Both the position numbers and the translations under genes were made by a program. A stretch of DNA of 64,000 bases from Corynebacterium glaucum. Lineage in GTDB: Bacteria; Actinomycetota; Actinomycetes; Mycobacteriales; Mycobacteriaceae. Positions 46,246-54,585 of the stretch are shown here, one piece after another; the first letter of the stretch is position 1, and each line of letters opens with the position of its first letter. The DNA lies in contig NZ_CP019688.1 in NCBI RefSeq assembly GCF_002287505.1, positions 496,001 to 560,000 of the forward strand, read 5' to 3'. The notes under the pieces were generated by a model. That model saw only the letters and a program-made list of their open reading frames with translations, ran no database searches and was not told the origin of the DNA.

Positions 46246-46979
46246 TCCTTCACCTCTGTGGTGTGCAGCTGCTTGTCCAGATCCTCCGGCGCCAATTCGC
46301 CCTCCTGGAACGCCGTGGTCACCGGCAGGTGTAGCGCCATGTCAGTGCCGGGGCACAGCTCGATCACCGCTTCATCGACGGTGTAGTCGAGCACATGCCC
46401 GCCGCTAGTGTGAGCGTCGTTGATGAAGTGCACGTGGCAGCCCGGCACGCCAATGCCCTTCGCGTACGCCGGGGTGCGGAACCCGCCGATTACCCCGTTC
46501 ACGTCAGTGAAGCGGTGTTCCGCATCGTCGCCAACAGCCTCTGACATTGGCGGGTACGGCTTGGACTGCTTACTCACCGTGCGCACCACCACCTCGGAGA
46601 ACCGCCCGGTGATTTTCACCGCGTAGAAGTAGTTCGCGCTGGGTTCCAGCTGGTCGATGAATGAAGACAGCTCCGCCCGCACCATGCCGTGCGGCGCGTC
46701 GACCCTGATCCGCGGCACGAAGTTCGTCACCACAGTAAACGGGGTGCGTTGGTCCAAGTCCGCCACGCGAGCTTTGCCGTCGGAGGTGAGTTGGTGGCAT
46801 ACACCGTCGAGAATCAGCATCTCGCCATCTAGCGCATCGAAGGTGCCCAGGCCGAAGTTCCCGTGGCTCAGAATGTCGCCGATGGTCAGTTCGCCGTCGT
46901 AGATTCCGTCGAGGAGCGCGGTCATTAGCGAGTTTTGGAAGATGGTGTGCCGTTGCACAGAATCAGCCTGGTCAGCCAT
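46242..46979 (-). CDS. budA: Acetolactate decarboxylase
   Basis: A 245-residue ALDC that decarboxylates alpha-acetolactate to acetoin. The zinc-ligand region reads PGCHVHFINDAHTSGGHVLDY (His-x-His and a further His), after GVIGGFRTPAYAKG. The ATG at 46979 (MADQADSVQRHTIFQN) has TACTAT (46987-46992) 7 bases upstream, suggesting leaderless translation. It is divergent from purK. Together with the acetoin reductase at 51560-52348 it would give acetoin and butanediol from pyruvate overflow. The last base overlaps the PH-domain stop region. Confidence 0.9.
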   Translation of the reverse strand: MADQADSVQRHTIFQNSLMTALLDGIYDGELTIGDILSHGNFGLGTFDALDGEMLILDGVCHQLTSDGKARVADLDQRTPFTVVTNFVPRIRVDAPHGMVRAELSSFIDQLEPSANYFYAVKITGRFSEVVVRTVSKQSKPYPPMSEAVGDDAEHRFTDVNGVIGGFRTPAYAKGIGVPGCHVHFINDAHTSGGHVLDYTVDEAVIELCPGTDMALHLPVTTAFQEGELAPEDLDKQLHTTEVKD

Positions 46980-47016
46980 ATCTGCGATAGTAGCGCGGAG
47001 GGCTAGAGTATTCGGC

Positions 47017-48210
47017 GTGAGTAACGCGTATGGAATGCCCATTGTCGCCATTCTCGGCGACGGTCAGTTGGCACGCATGATGCAAACCGAGGCCATCGAG
47101 CTCGGCATTGAAACCCGTCTGCTGGCCCGAGAGCCCGACGCATCCGCGGCACAGGTAATTGCGGACGTGCGCATCGGCGATTACACCAACTTCGGCGACG
47201 TCGAGTCGATTGCGAAGGGTGCAGATGCGGTCACCTTCGACCACGAGCATGTGCCGAATGAGCATGCACAATTGCTTATCGACGAAGGCGTTGTCGTCGA
47301 GCCACGCCCAAACGCTCTTCTTTACGCCCAGGACAAGCTGAAGCAGCGTCGCCGCCTGAAGGCACTTGGCGCCCCGGTTCCCGAGTTCGCTCCCATTAAT
47401 ACTGAGGCGGATGCGGAGGCCTTCTGGAACGTCGTCAACGGGGAGGTCTGCGTCAAGGCCACCCGCGGGGGGTATGACGGGCATGGCGTTTGGTTCCCGG
47501 CGTCGATAAGCGAAATGCTCGACTTGGTGCGAACCGTTGATGTCCCACTGATGGCCGAGCGAAAAATCGGCTTCGACCGCGAGCTTTCCGCGATGGTGGC
47601 GCGCAACCGCTCGGGTGAGGTGAGGGCGTGGCCGGTTGTGGAATCGCGGCAGGAGGGCGGCGTGTGCCGCGTGGCCATCGCGCCGGCGCCAGGCTTGGAT
47701 CCGGAGTTGGCGCGCGAGTGTGAGCAGTTGGCGTGCCGGATTGCCGAGGAGCTCGACGTGACCGGTGTGCTGGCAGTCGAACTGTTTGAGACGGACGGGC
47801 GTGTGCAAGTCAATGAGTTGGCGATGCGCCCGCACAACACCGGCCACTGGACCCAAGACGGCTGTGTCACCAGCCAGTTCGAGCAGCACCTGCGTGCGGT
47901 ACTCGACTGGCCGCTCGGCGCGACGACGCCTACCGCCCCGGTGACCGTCATGGTGAACACGCTCGGCGGCGAAGCACGCCCCGAGATGCCGGTGGCGCAG
48001 CGGGTAGCCGAAGTGATGCGCCGTCACCCGCAGGCGAAGGTGCACCTGTACGGCAAAGATTTTCGTGCCGGGCGAAAACTGGGCCATATTAACGTGGCCA
48101 CCGAATCGCTGGACGAGGCGCTGACGGTTGCTGAAGACGCAGCGCATTTCATTGTCCACGGCACGTGGCGCGACGCTGCCCACACCGCGAACAACGCAAA
48201 AGGAGAGTAA
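47017..48210 (+). CDS. purK: N5-carboxyaminoimidazole ribonucleotide synthase
   Basis: A 397-residue ATP-grasp enzyme that adds bicarbonate to AIR. Motifs: ILGDGQLARMMQTEA at the start, KATRGGYDGHGVWF (ATP loop), ELAMRPHNTGHWT near the end. The GTG at 47017 has TAGAGT (47004-47009) 7 bases upstream, so it is probably leaderless. It forms an operon with purE, 3 bases downstream. It contains two of the repeated words: an exact copy at 47272 and a reverse one at 47501. Confidence 0.95.
   Translation: MSNAYGMPIVAILGDGQLARMMQTEAIELGIETRLLAREPDASAAQVIADVRIGDYTNFGDVESIAKGADAVTFDHEHVPNEHAQLLIDEGVVVEPRPNALLYAQDKLKQRRRLKALGAPVPEFAPINTEADAEAFWNVVNGEVCVKATRGGYDGHGVWFPASISEMLDLVRTVDVPLMAERKIGFDRELSAMVARNRSGEVRAWPVVESRQEGGVCRVAIAPAPGLDPELARECEQLACRIAEELDVTGVLAVELFETDGRVQVNELAMRPHNTGHWTQDGCVTSQFEQHLRAVLDWPLGATTPTAPVTVMVNTLGGEARPEMPVAQRVAEVMRRHPQAKVHLYGKDFRAGRKLGHINVATESLDEALTVAEDAAHFIVHGTWRDAAHTANNAKGE
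47272..47284 (+). repeat. Exact copy of the 13-mer TTGCTTATCGACG
   Basis: In purK, read as Leu-Leu-Ile-Asp. A reverse-oriented relative (CGTCGATAAGCGAA, 47501-47514) lies 230 bases downstream in another frame. Confidence 0.9.
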
Positions 48211-48213
48211 AGC

Positions 48214-48714
48214 ATGCAGCCGCAGGTTGGTTTGATCATGGGGTCGGATTCCGACTGGGACACCATCGCACCCGCCGCCGAGGTGCTCAGCGAGTTCGAA
48301 GTGCCGTTCGAGGTTGGCGTGATTTCTGCGCACCGCACGCCGGTGAAGATGCTGGCGTACGCCAAGCACGCGCACGTGCGCGGGGTGAAGGTGATTATCG
48401 CGTGTGCCGGCGGCGCGGCGCACCTGCCGGGCATGGTGGCGGCCGCGACACCGCTGCCGGTAATCGGTATTCCCCGGGCGTTGGCTGACCTGGACGGGTT
48501 GGACTCGCTGCTGTCGATCGTGCAGATGCCGGGTGGGGTGCCGGTAGCTACCGTGTCCATTGGCGGCGCGAAGAATGCGGGCCTGCTTGCCGTGCGCATC
48601 CTCGGCGCCGGTGATCCTGCACTGGTTGAAAAGATGGCGCGCTACCAGTCGGATCTCTCCTCCGAGGTGGAACGCAAGGACGAGGCGCTGCGAAAGCGTT
48701 TGATGGGTGAGTAA
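48214..48714 (+). CDS. purE: N5-CAIR mutase
   Basis: A 166-residue class I PurE. The characteristic [30 protein letters not shown] and [13 protein letters not shown] segments are present. AAAGGAG precedes the ATG. It converts N5-CAIR to CAIR in purine synthesis, taking the PurK product. The next gene starts 8 bases before its stop. Confidence 0.96.
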   Translation: MQPQVGLIMGSDSDWDTIAPAAEVLSEFEVPFEVGVISAHRTPVKMLAYAKHAHVRGVKVIIACAGGAAHLPGMVAAATPLPVIGIPRALADLDGLDSLLSIVQMPGGVPVATVSIGGAKNAGLLAVRILGAGDPALVEKMARYQSDLSSEVERKDEALRKRLMGE

Positions 48715-49189
48715 GCACCCAATCGTGGTGCTCGGCGCCCGAGTGATCGACGGGCGCCCGTCACGCATGCTTCAAGCTCGCTTATCGACGGCCATGGGTG
48801 TCTACCGGTCTGCCCCGCGACCGATCGTCGTCAGTGGTTACGGTGAAGCTGAACCGATGGCTGCCTGGCTGGTGGAGCGCGGGGTGCCTGCGGCTGATGT
48901 GGTGTTAGAGCCGCTGGCGCGCTCGACGAACGAGAACCTCGAGCACGCGTGGGCGATGTACCCGGATGCGGAGCGCCTAACGGTGGTCACCAGCGCGTTT
49001 CATGTCGCTCGCACGCGAGTGTGGGCGTGGCACCTGCAGATCCCGGTCGAGGTCGTGTCTGCGCCGATGCCGCCGGGACGGCCGCTGAAGAATCTCAAGC
49101 AGTACGCCCGGGAGCTGATTGCGGTGCCGCATTCCTTGGCTCGGGTGTTGTGGCGGCGTGTGATGCGTCGGGTGCGGGCGGGGCGTTAA
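48707..49189 (+). CDS. YdcF/DUF218-family protein
   Basis: A 160-residue cytosolic protein: [22 protein letters not shown], then [20 protein letters not shown] and [16 protein letters not shown], the family signature. The start overlaps purE by 8 bases, so it is coupled to purKE. Members bind nucleotides or act in envelope biogenesis; the role here is unknown. The GCTTATCGACG copy at 48778-48790 is read in yet another frame (Ala-Arg-Leu-Ser-Thr). Its 3' 95 bases overlap the end of the convergent DUF418 gene. Confidence 0.85.
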   Translation: MSKHPIVVLGARVIDGRPSRMLQARLSTAMGVYRSAPRPIVVSGYGEAEPMAAWLVERGVPAADVVLEPLARSTNENLEHAWAMYPDAERLTVVTSAFHVARTRVWAWHLQIPVEVVSAPMPPGRPLKNLKQYARELIAVPHSLARVLWRRVMRRVRAGR

Positions 49190-50234
49190 CGGGTTCCGGG
49201 GTAGCCGGCTCTGGGGCAGCCGGTTTCGGGGCAGCCGGTTTCGGACCGCCGCCAGCATTCCAGGTGAGCCAACGCCATGCCTTCTCCAAAGGGCCTTGGC
49301 CAAAGTATTTGAGCCACAGCGTTGAAAGCAGCGACTGGACGACCAGCATCGCGGCCATCACCGCGAATCCGGTGAGGAACATGTCGTTGGTGACCACATC
49401 CGGGAGCCGCGGGATGCCCAGGGCGATGCGTGCGCCGATGATCACGAACGTAGCCACGATGTAGTTCGTCAGCGCCATGCGGCCAAGCGGCGCGAACACG
49501 GCACCAAGGAATGGACGCAGGGGAGTGCGGACAAGCACCACGGCGAGGGCCGCCCACGTCGCGGCGTACACCAAACCTGCCACTGACGCGACGAAGGGAT
49601 ACTGCTGCGTGCCGTAGCTGGAGTACTGCAAGTACTCCATGGCTGCGGTGAGAGGCAAAAGGCCGATCAGGGCGTAGGCGGCGGGAGTCGGGTCTTGATC
49701 AAGCCGCATCGGCAGCGACCATTCGGCGAACGCGAACCCGAGCAGTAACAGACCCGGAATCACCAGGATGCCTCCCAGCGGCGCTCCCGCCAGCGTGAGA
49801 ATCACGCCGAGCCACGTCGCGGTGGTGCGTCGCCGTTGGGTGTCTCGCACGAAGGTGAGGGGAAAGAGCACAACGAATCCGAATTCCGCATAGAACATCA
49901 GCGCCTCTCCTGGGTGCAGGAATTGGTGGGCGATACCGAGCAGCAGGAGCGGGGCAAGACGGCGGGCCATTACCCGCGGCTCGCTCACACCACGCCGTCG
50001 AGCACTTTGCATGATCATGCAGAACCCGATACCGAAGAGGAAGGTGAACACAGGGAAGAAGCGCTGGCGGGCCAGCAGATCGAGCCACATGTACGCTGGC
50101 GTCTCCGCATCCGGATTGGGGTAGAGGATCCACTGCTGCTGCACGTTCACAAATGCAATGCCGCACAAGGCGATCCCGCGCACAACGTCGAGGGACAGCA
50201 TGCGGTTAGAGATGGAGGTATTCGATGTACGCAT
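49095..50234 (-). CDS. DUF418 family membrane protein with Pro/Ala-rich tail
   Basis: A 379-residue multi-helix membrane protein. MLSLDVVRGIALCGIAFVNV and RRLAPLLLLGIAHQFLHPG are typical of DUF418 (YeiB-like) proteins, possible membrane acyltransferase relatives. After about residue 310 comes a Lys/Pro/Ala repeat tail, whose last 30 residues are coded opposite the ydcF end. ATG 50234 was chosen because MRTSNTSISNRMLSLDVVRG begins the family domain; TGAGGTAGAG lies just upstream. No function is assigned. Confidence 0.82.
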   Translation of the reverse strand: MRTSNTSISNRMLSLDVVRGIALCGIAFVNVQQQWILYPNPDAETPAYMWLDLLARQRFFPVFTFLFGIGFCMIMQSARRRGVSEPRVMARRLAPLLLLGIAHQFLHPGEALMFYAEFGFVVLFPLTFVRDTQRRRTTATWLGVILTLAGAPLGGILVIPGLLLLGFAFAEWSLPMRLDQDPTPAAYALIGLLPLTAAMEYLQYSSYGTQQYPFVASVAGLVYAATWAALAVVLVRTPLRPFLGAVFAPLGRMALTNYIVATFVIIGARIALGIPRLPDVVTNDMFLTGFAVMAAMLVVQSLLSTLWLKYFGQGPLEKAWRWLTWNAGGGPKPAAPKPAAPEPATPEPVNAPPAPDASHAATTPEPRNAAPQSAPGRTA

Positions 50235-50385
50235 ACTCTCTACCTCACTGGGACGCGAAGTGAAACGCAATGGTGTGCGCACTCTATTGTCGGTAGCGCC
50301 AGCACTACCATTGGGCCAGCGGGTTACCTTGCTGTATCGCGCGGCGCTCTCTGTCTGCCCAGCACAAATGACCAGCTCAGAACCG

Positions 50386-50430
50386 AGCCTGTGGATAACT
50401 CGGCGGTGTCTCAGGACTTATCCACAGGCT
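50386..50430. promoter_or_regulatory. Inverted pair of perfect DnaA boxes
   Basis: AGCCTGTGGATAA (50386-50398) and its exact complement TTATCCACAGGCT (50418-50430) flank 19 bases. Each arm holds a consensus DnaA box (TTATCCACA). The hairpin lies 51 bases before the HNH gene. It may be a DnaA-binding, titration or nuclease-recognition site. Confidence 0.85.
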
Positions 50431-50480
50431 GGAGGGTCGTGCCCTTCCGTTCAACGCAAATCGCGTTTAGGGTGCGCAGC

Positions 50481-51563
50481 ATGAACAACTTCCACGATTT
50501 CCTCCACGCGATATCAGCAGCAGCGCTGGACACTCTGGTGGGCTTCGACCGGCAGGCTGCACTCGACGCCGGCGTTGACCCGTCCAGGGCGAAAGCCTGG
50601 GCTGAACTCCACGACGTTTACTTCGGAACCACCAACTCACCCCAAAAGCAGCGGCTCGCTGGTGAAAAAGCCAGGCGACACGGCTTCTCCCTCGACCAGC
50701 TGGCGCTGCTGGAGCGGCGCCTCAGACCCATCAAACACGCCCGCACTCGGATGAAGCTGCGTCTCGCCCTGCTCGACGCAAAATGCACGTACAAAAAGCT
50801 CAGCGAACTGGCAAACAAGCTAATCCCGAAGACACCGCCGGAACCGCCGCGGAAACAGGTGAGCTTCACGCGCTCTCGTCAAGGGTACCGAACCATGCGG
50901 GTCACAGCGGACGAGCGTGACCTGGCCGACCTTGAGCATGCTCTGCGCGCTGATCTCGACTCGACAAAACCCATTGCACAACAGATGTTGGAGCGTTTCC
51001 TCGAACTCATGCGTGGCGACGGAACGGGCGTACCCAAGGCGGTGCCCCGCCCGTTACTACTCATCCCGTTACCGGAGTGGATCAAGGTGCTGCGCGACGA
51101 GGGCGACGACACGGTGCTCGGGCTTAGCGACGGCACGACGATCACTGGTGCCGAATACCTGAACCGGCACCACGCAACCGTCGAAAATGGCCTTGAGGCT
51201 GCTCTCTTTCACCCGGAGGAAGGGCCGGTGAACCTCTACCGCGATCAGCGTTTTGCGAACCAAAAGCAACGCGATCTCGCGCGGGCGACGCTCACGATGT
51301 GCCCGGTGCCGGATTGTCGCCAGTCAGCCGACTCCTGCGAGATCCACCACATCAGGGCGTGGAAGCATGGCGGCGAAACGAATCTGAACAACCTCGCCCC
51401 GCTATGCCGGTACCACAACAGGGTCAATGATGATGACCCTGAGCGCGCCCGGCGCGGCCGCATTGAGAACGTCAGCGGCACGCCGGTATGGCACTCGCCG
51501 CGTGGCTACCGCGCCACCAACACGCACCATCCGTACGGAGCGATGCAGACCTTGTTCGGTTAG
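50481..51563 (+). CDS. DUF222-HNH endonuclease-like protein
   Basis: A 360-residue protein. N-terminal DUF222 (about residues 10-230) is followed by an HNH nuclease: [25 protein letters not shown] and LCRYHNRVN, with zinc-binding Cys pairs intact. The family (related to the mycobacterial REP13E12 repeats) is multicopy and partly mobile; targets are unknown. The ATG at 50481 has TAGGGT (50468-50473) 7 bases upstream. The base composition is less GC-rich than the neighbours in places, which would fit acquisition. Its stop overlaps the convergent acetoin reductase by 4 bases (TTAG). Confidence 0.88.
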   Translation: MNNFHDFLHAISAAALDTLVGFDRQAALDAGVDPSRAKAWAELHDVYFGTTNSPQKQRLAGEKARRHGFSLDQLALLERRLRPIKHARTRMKLRLALLDAKCTYKKLSELANKLIPKTPPEPPRKQVSFTRSRQGYRTMRVTADERDLADLEHALRADLDSTKPIAQQMLERFLELMRGDGTGVPKAVPRPLLLIPLPEWIKVLRDEGDDTVLGLSDGTTITGAEYLNRHHATVENGLEAALFHPEEGPVNLYRDQRFANQKQRDLARATLTMCPVPDCRQSADSCEIHHIRAWKHGGETNLNNLAPLCRYHNRVNDDDPERARRGRIENVSGTPVWHSPRGYRATNTHHPYGAMQTLFG

Positions 51564-52348
51564 CGGTAGACCAAGCCACCGTCGGTGAGGATCGCCTGAC
51601 CGGTGATGTAGTCCGAGTCCGGCGAAGCCAAGAACGAAACCAGGTTGGCCACGTCCTCCGGGGTTTGAGCGCGCCCAAGCGCAATGCCCTCGACGTTCTC
51701 CTTGTACGTCGCACCCAGCTCTGCACCGGTTAGCTCATGGAACCGGCGGTCAATGTCTTCCCACATGCTGGTGCCCACGATGCCAGGGCAGTACGCGTTC
51801 ACAGTGATTCCGTCCTTGGCGTACTCCTGGGCGGCGACCTGGGTTAGGCCGCGGACTGCAAACTTGGAGGCCGAGTATGCACCGAGGATCGGGAATCCAT
51901 CGTGTCCAGCGATCGAGGATGCGTTGATGATCTTGCCCCCGTGGCCGCGCTCCTTGAATTTCGCGGCTGCGGCCTGAATGCCCCAGAGGACACCCTTGAC
52001 GTTGATGTCAAAGAGCGCGTCAACTTCCCCGTCCTCGATCTCCGCAATCGGCTGGACCTGGGCGATACCGGCGTTATTGACCATGATGTCAAAACCGCCG
52101 AGCTCCTCTTCGGTGCGTGCGATGGCGGCGTAGATTTCGTCACGCTTCGACACGTCTGCACCAATTGCGATAGCTTTCCGGCCGAGCTGCGCAATCTGAT
52201 CGACGGTTTCCGCGCAAGCGTTTTCCTCGAGATCGAGAACCGCTATGTCCGCGCCGTCCTGAGCTAGACGCAACGCTAAGCCTTGGCCGATGCCGCGGGC
52301 GGCACCAGTAACGAGGGCGACCTTGCCGTCAATTCCCTGAGTAGGCAT
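51560..52348 (-). CDS. budC: Acetoin (diacetyl) reductase, short-chain dehydrogenase
   Basis: A 262-residue SDR. Motifs: [10 protein letters not shown] (NAD-binding), [11 protein letters not shown], Ser in [11 protein letters not shown], and the Tyr-Lys pair in [12 protein letters not shown]. The overall sequence matches (S)-acetoin-forming diacetyl reductases, which also make 2,3-butanediol. It would act after the acetolactate decarboxylase encoded about 5 kb away. AAGGAG precedes the ATG by 6 bases. A single-gene transcript is likely. Confidence 0.88.
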   Translation of the reverse strand: MPTQGIDGKVALVTGAARGIGQGLALRLAQDGADIAVLDLEENACAETVDQIAQLGRKAIAIGADVSKRDEIYAAIARTEEELGGFDIMVNNAGIAQVQPIAEIEDGEVDALFDINVKGVLWGIQAAAAKFKERGHGGKIINASSIAGHDGFPILGAYSASKFAVRGLTQVAAQEYAKDGITVNAYCPGIVGTSMWEDIDRRFHELTGAELGATYKENVEGIALGRAQTPEDVANLVSFLASPDSDYITGQAILTDGGLVYR

Positions 52349-52489
52349 GGTGTACTCCTTCCGTACCGTGATTGGTTGACACTTTCCACCGTACAGAAGC
52401 CTGTCCAACGCGGAACGTGGCGTTTACCACTCGTTTCCGCAACTCCAATAGCCGCGGCTACCACCCCGCCAGTACGCGAAGACGGCCGG

Positions 52490-53311
52490 TTAGCCCTTCA
52501 CACCGCCGGCGGTCAGGCCAGAGACGATGCGGCGCTGGAACACCAACACCATGATGATTAGCGGGATGGTCACCAGGGACCCAGCCGCCATGATCGCGGC
52601 GTAGGGGTACTCAAACGCACTCGGGCCACTGAAGCGCGCGATGGCCACGGTCACTGGCTCCGTCTCGGTGGTCGAAAGCTGGCGCGCGAGCATGAACTCG
52701 TTCCACGTCGTGATGAACGCGATGATTGCGGTGGTGAAGATCGCCGGTGCGGCTAGTGGCAGTAGCACGAGGCGGAATGCCTGGCTGCGGGTTGCCCCGT
52801 CGACGCGCGCTGCCTCCTCGAGCTCCCACGGCAGCTGCTGAAAGAACGAGATGAGCGTGTATACCGTCAACGGAAGCGCAAAGGAGATGTTCGGGATGAT
52901 CATCGCGCGGTAGGTGCCAATCCACCCTAGGTCCCCGAATAGCTGGAACAGGGGGGTCACCAGCGCGATGCCCGGGAACATCGAGGCAGCCAGGATGATG
53001 CCGGTGATGAAGCCCTTGCCGGGGAAATCGAGCCGCGCGAGTGCGTATGCGGTGAATACGCCGACGAGCACCGCGATCGCAGTTGTTGTCAGCGAAATGA
53101 TCAGCGAGTTGCCGATCGCCCCGAGGAAGTCATTGCCCTTGTCCGTCGCCAGCGCGTCACGGAAGTTGTCGAGCGTGACGTGCGTCGGCCATGGAGTGGT
53201 GTCGAACGTGTGCCGTTTGTCGCGCAACGCGGTCACCAGCATCCAGTAGAACGGGGCAAGGCCCCAGATCATGATGAAGATGACGCCGAGGTAGTGACCA
53301 AGCTTTTTCAT
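52490..53311 (-). CDS. tusG: Sugar ABC transporter permease (MalG-like, TusG-type)
   Basis: A 273-residue inner-membrane permease with six helices. The cytoplasmic EAA loop is EEAARVDGATRSQAFRLVLLP. The ATG overlaps the stop of the partner permease (ATGA). Neighbours and position downstream of purE match the trehalose importer of corynebacteria (TusEFG), related to mycobacterial LpqY-SugABC; trehalose is therefore the likely substrate, but other oligosaccharides are possible. Confidence 0.85.
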   Translation of the reverse strand: MKKLGHYLGVIFIMIWGLAPFYWMLVTALRDKRHTFDTTPWPTHVTLDNFRDALATDKGNDFLGAIGNSLIISLTTTAIAVLVGVFTAYALARLDFPGKGFITGIILAASMFPGIALVTPLFQLFGDLGWIGTYRAMIIPNISFALPLTVYTLISFFQQLPWELEEAARVDGATRSQAFRLVLLPLAAPAIFTTAIIAFITTWNEFMLARQLSTTETEPVTVAIARFSGPSAFEYPYAAIMAAGSLVTIPLIIMVLVFQRRIVSGLTAGGVKG

Positions 53312-54465
53312 CGCGAAGCCTCCTCAAGTCGGGCATTCAATGCTTCTGCATCTTGAGCAGTTGCTTGTCGACGGTCCTTTGCTCCGTGCTTTTCTTCCTT
53401 CTTCTGCGTCCTCTTGGGTGTCCTCTTGGGTGTCCTCTTGGGTTCCCTGACGGCGCCACCCACATCGGCACCGAGGAACCGGATCATGATGAACGCGACC
53501 GCAAAAATGAGCAAGAAGATCAGCGTGGACAGGGCAGAAGCGGAGTTGAAGTTGTTTTGCCGCATGTCTTCGACCACCAGCTGCGAGATCGTTGCAGTGG
53601 GAGAGTTCGAGGAGCCGGAGATCATGATTACTGGGAGGTCGTACATGCGCAGTGCGTCGAGAGTGCGGAAGAGTACGGCCACCATCAGCGCCGGGCGTAC
53701 GAGTGGCAGGGTGATGCGGGTGAATTGCTGCCACGTCGACGCTCCGTCGACACGCGCGGCTTCGTATACGTCTTTCGGAATCATCTGTAGTCCGGCGAGG
53801 ATCAGCAGTGCCATGAACGGCGTGGTCTTCCATACGTCGGCGATGATGACGGCAAAACGCGCAGCCCACGGGTCAGTCGTCCAGGCAATGTTTTGACCCA
53901 TCACAGAGTTGACGATGCCGCTGGGTGCGAACATGAATTGCCAAAGCTTCGCGGTCACTGCCGTCGGGATGGCCCAGGGGATGAGCACCGCCGCGCGGAT
54001 GAGCGCGCGGGCCTTTGACGGGTGGTTCATGATGAGTGCCATTACCATGCCGAGGATCGTCTCCAACGCGACAGTGACCACGGTGAAGAACAGGGTGATT
54101 CGTACTGCTGGCCAGAAGTCGGTGGCAAGAACGCCGGGAGGGCAGGCGCCCACCACGCCGGATGGGCTCATGCACCGATTGGTGATCCAATAGAGGTAGT
54201 TTTCGAGGCCCGCGAACCCCCCGTCCACAAATACGCCGGTGGATGGGTCAAGGCGCCGGTTTCCTTGGAAGGACAGCCAAATCGCGCGCACGATCGGGTA
54301 GCCAATAACAATGGCAAGCACGATGAGGGCGGGTGCGATGAGGGCGTAGGCCTTTCCTTTGTCACCCTGCTTCTGGTTTCGACGTGAATTTGGCGCCTTC
54401 GTGCGCCGAGTGGTGCCAGGCTCAGTGATGGTACTCATGCCAGCCTTCGGATCTATTTGTTCCAT
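53308..54465 (-). CDS. tusF: Sugar ABC transporter permease (MalF-like, TusF-type) with basic repeat tail
   Basis: A 385-residue permease. The membrane part (about residues 40-340) has the EAA loop YEAARVDGASTWQQFTRITLP. The cytoplasmic tail is unusual: KRTP repeats (coded by three 12-bp units at 53408-53443), then a run of Lys, Glu and Arg and a short helix. Such a tail is not standard for this family and looks recently expanded. It follows the binding-protein gene after a 120-base gap holding a stem-loop, and is coupled to tusG. Confidence 0.85.
   Translation of the reverse strand: MEQIDPKAGMSTITEPGTTRRTKAPNSRRNQKQGDKGKAYALIAPALIVLAIVIGYPIVRAIWLSFQGNRRLDPSTGVFVDGGFAGLENYLYWITNRCMSPSGVVGACPPGVLATDFWPAVRITLFFTVVTVALETILGMVMALIMNHPSKARALIRAAVLIPWAIPTAVTAKLWQFMFAPSGIVNSVMGQNIAWTTDPWAARFAVIIADVWKTTPFMALLILAGLQMIPKDVYEAARVDGASTWQQFTRITLPLVRPALMVAVLFRTLDALRMYDLPVIMISGSSNSPTATISQLVVEDMRQNNFNSASALSTLIFLLIFAVAFIMIRFLGADVGGAVREPKRTPKRTPKRTQKKEEKHGAKDRRQATAQDAEALNARLEEASR
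53408..53443 (-). repeat. Three tandem 12-bp units in the permease tail
   Basis: GTCCTCTTGGGT (plus strand) at 53408, 53420 and 53432, in frame, coding the KRTP repeats. Confidence 0.88.
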
Positions 54466-54480
54466 TGGGGAGTAAACGGG

Positions 54481-54520
54481 CCAACGCCCGCACCGGATTT
54501 TAAACGGTTGCGGGCGTTGG
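54481..54520. promoter_or_regulatory. Intercistronic stem-loop between binding-protein and permease genes
   Basis: CCAACGCCCGCA (54481-54492) pairs exactly with TGCGGGCGTTGG (54509-54520). There is no T tract, so it probably stabilises or attenuates the message, giving more binding protein than permease, as seen in other sugar ABC operons. Confidence 0.7.
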
Positions 54521-54585
54521 GCGCGCCAGTTTGATGACCTGGTTCGCAGGTGTGTGAGTTTCCAGGTGAACTACTGGGGGGTGAA

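Noticed and set aside
49836..50480. N-terminal extension of the HNH gene
   Set aside because: Runs through the DUF418 gene and the DnaA-box hairpin; the DUF222 domain begins at 50481.
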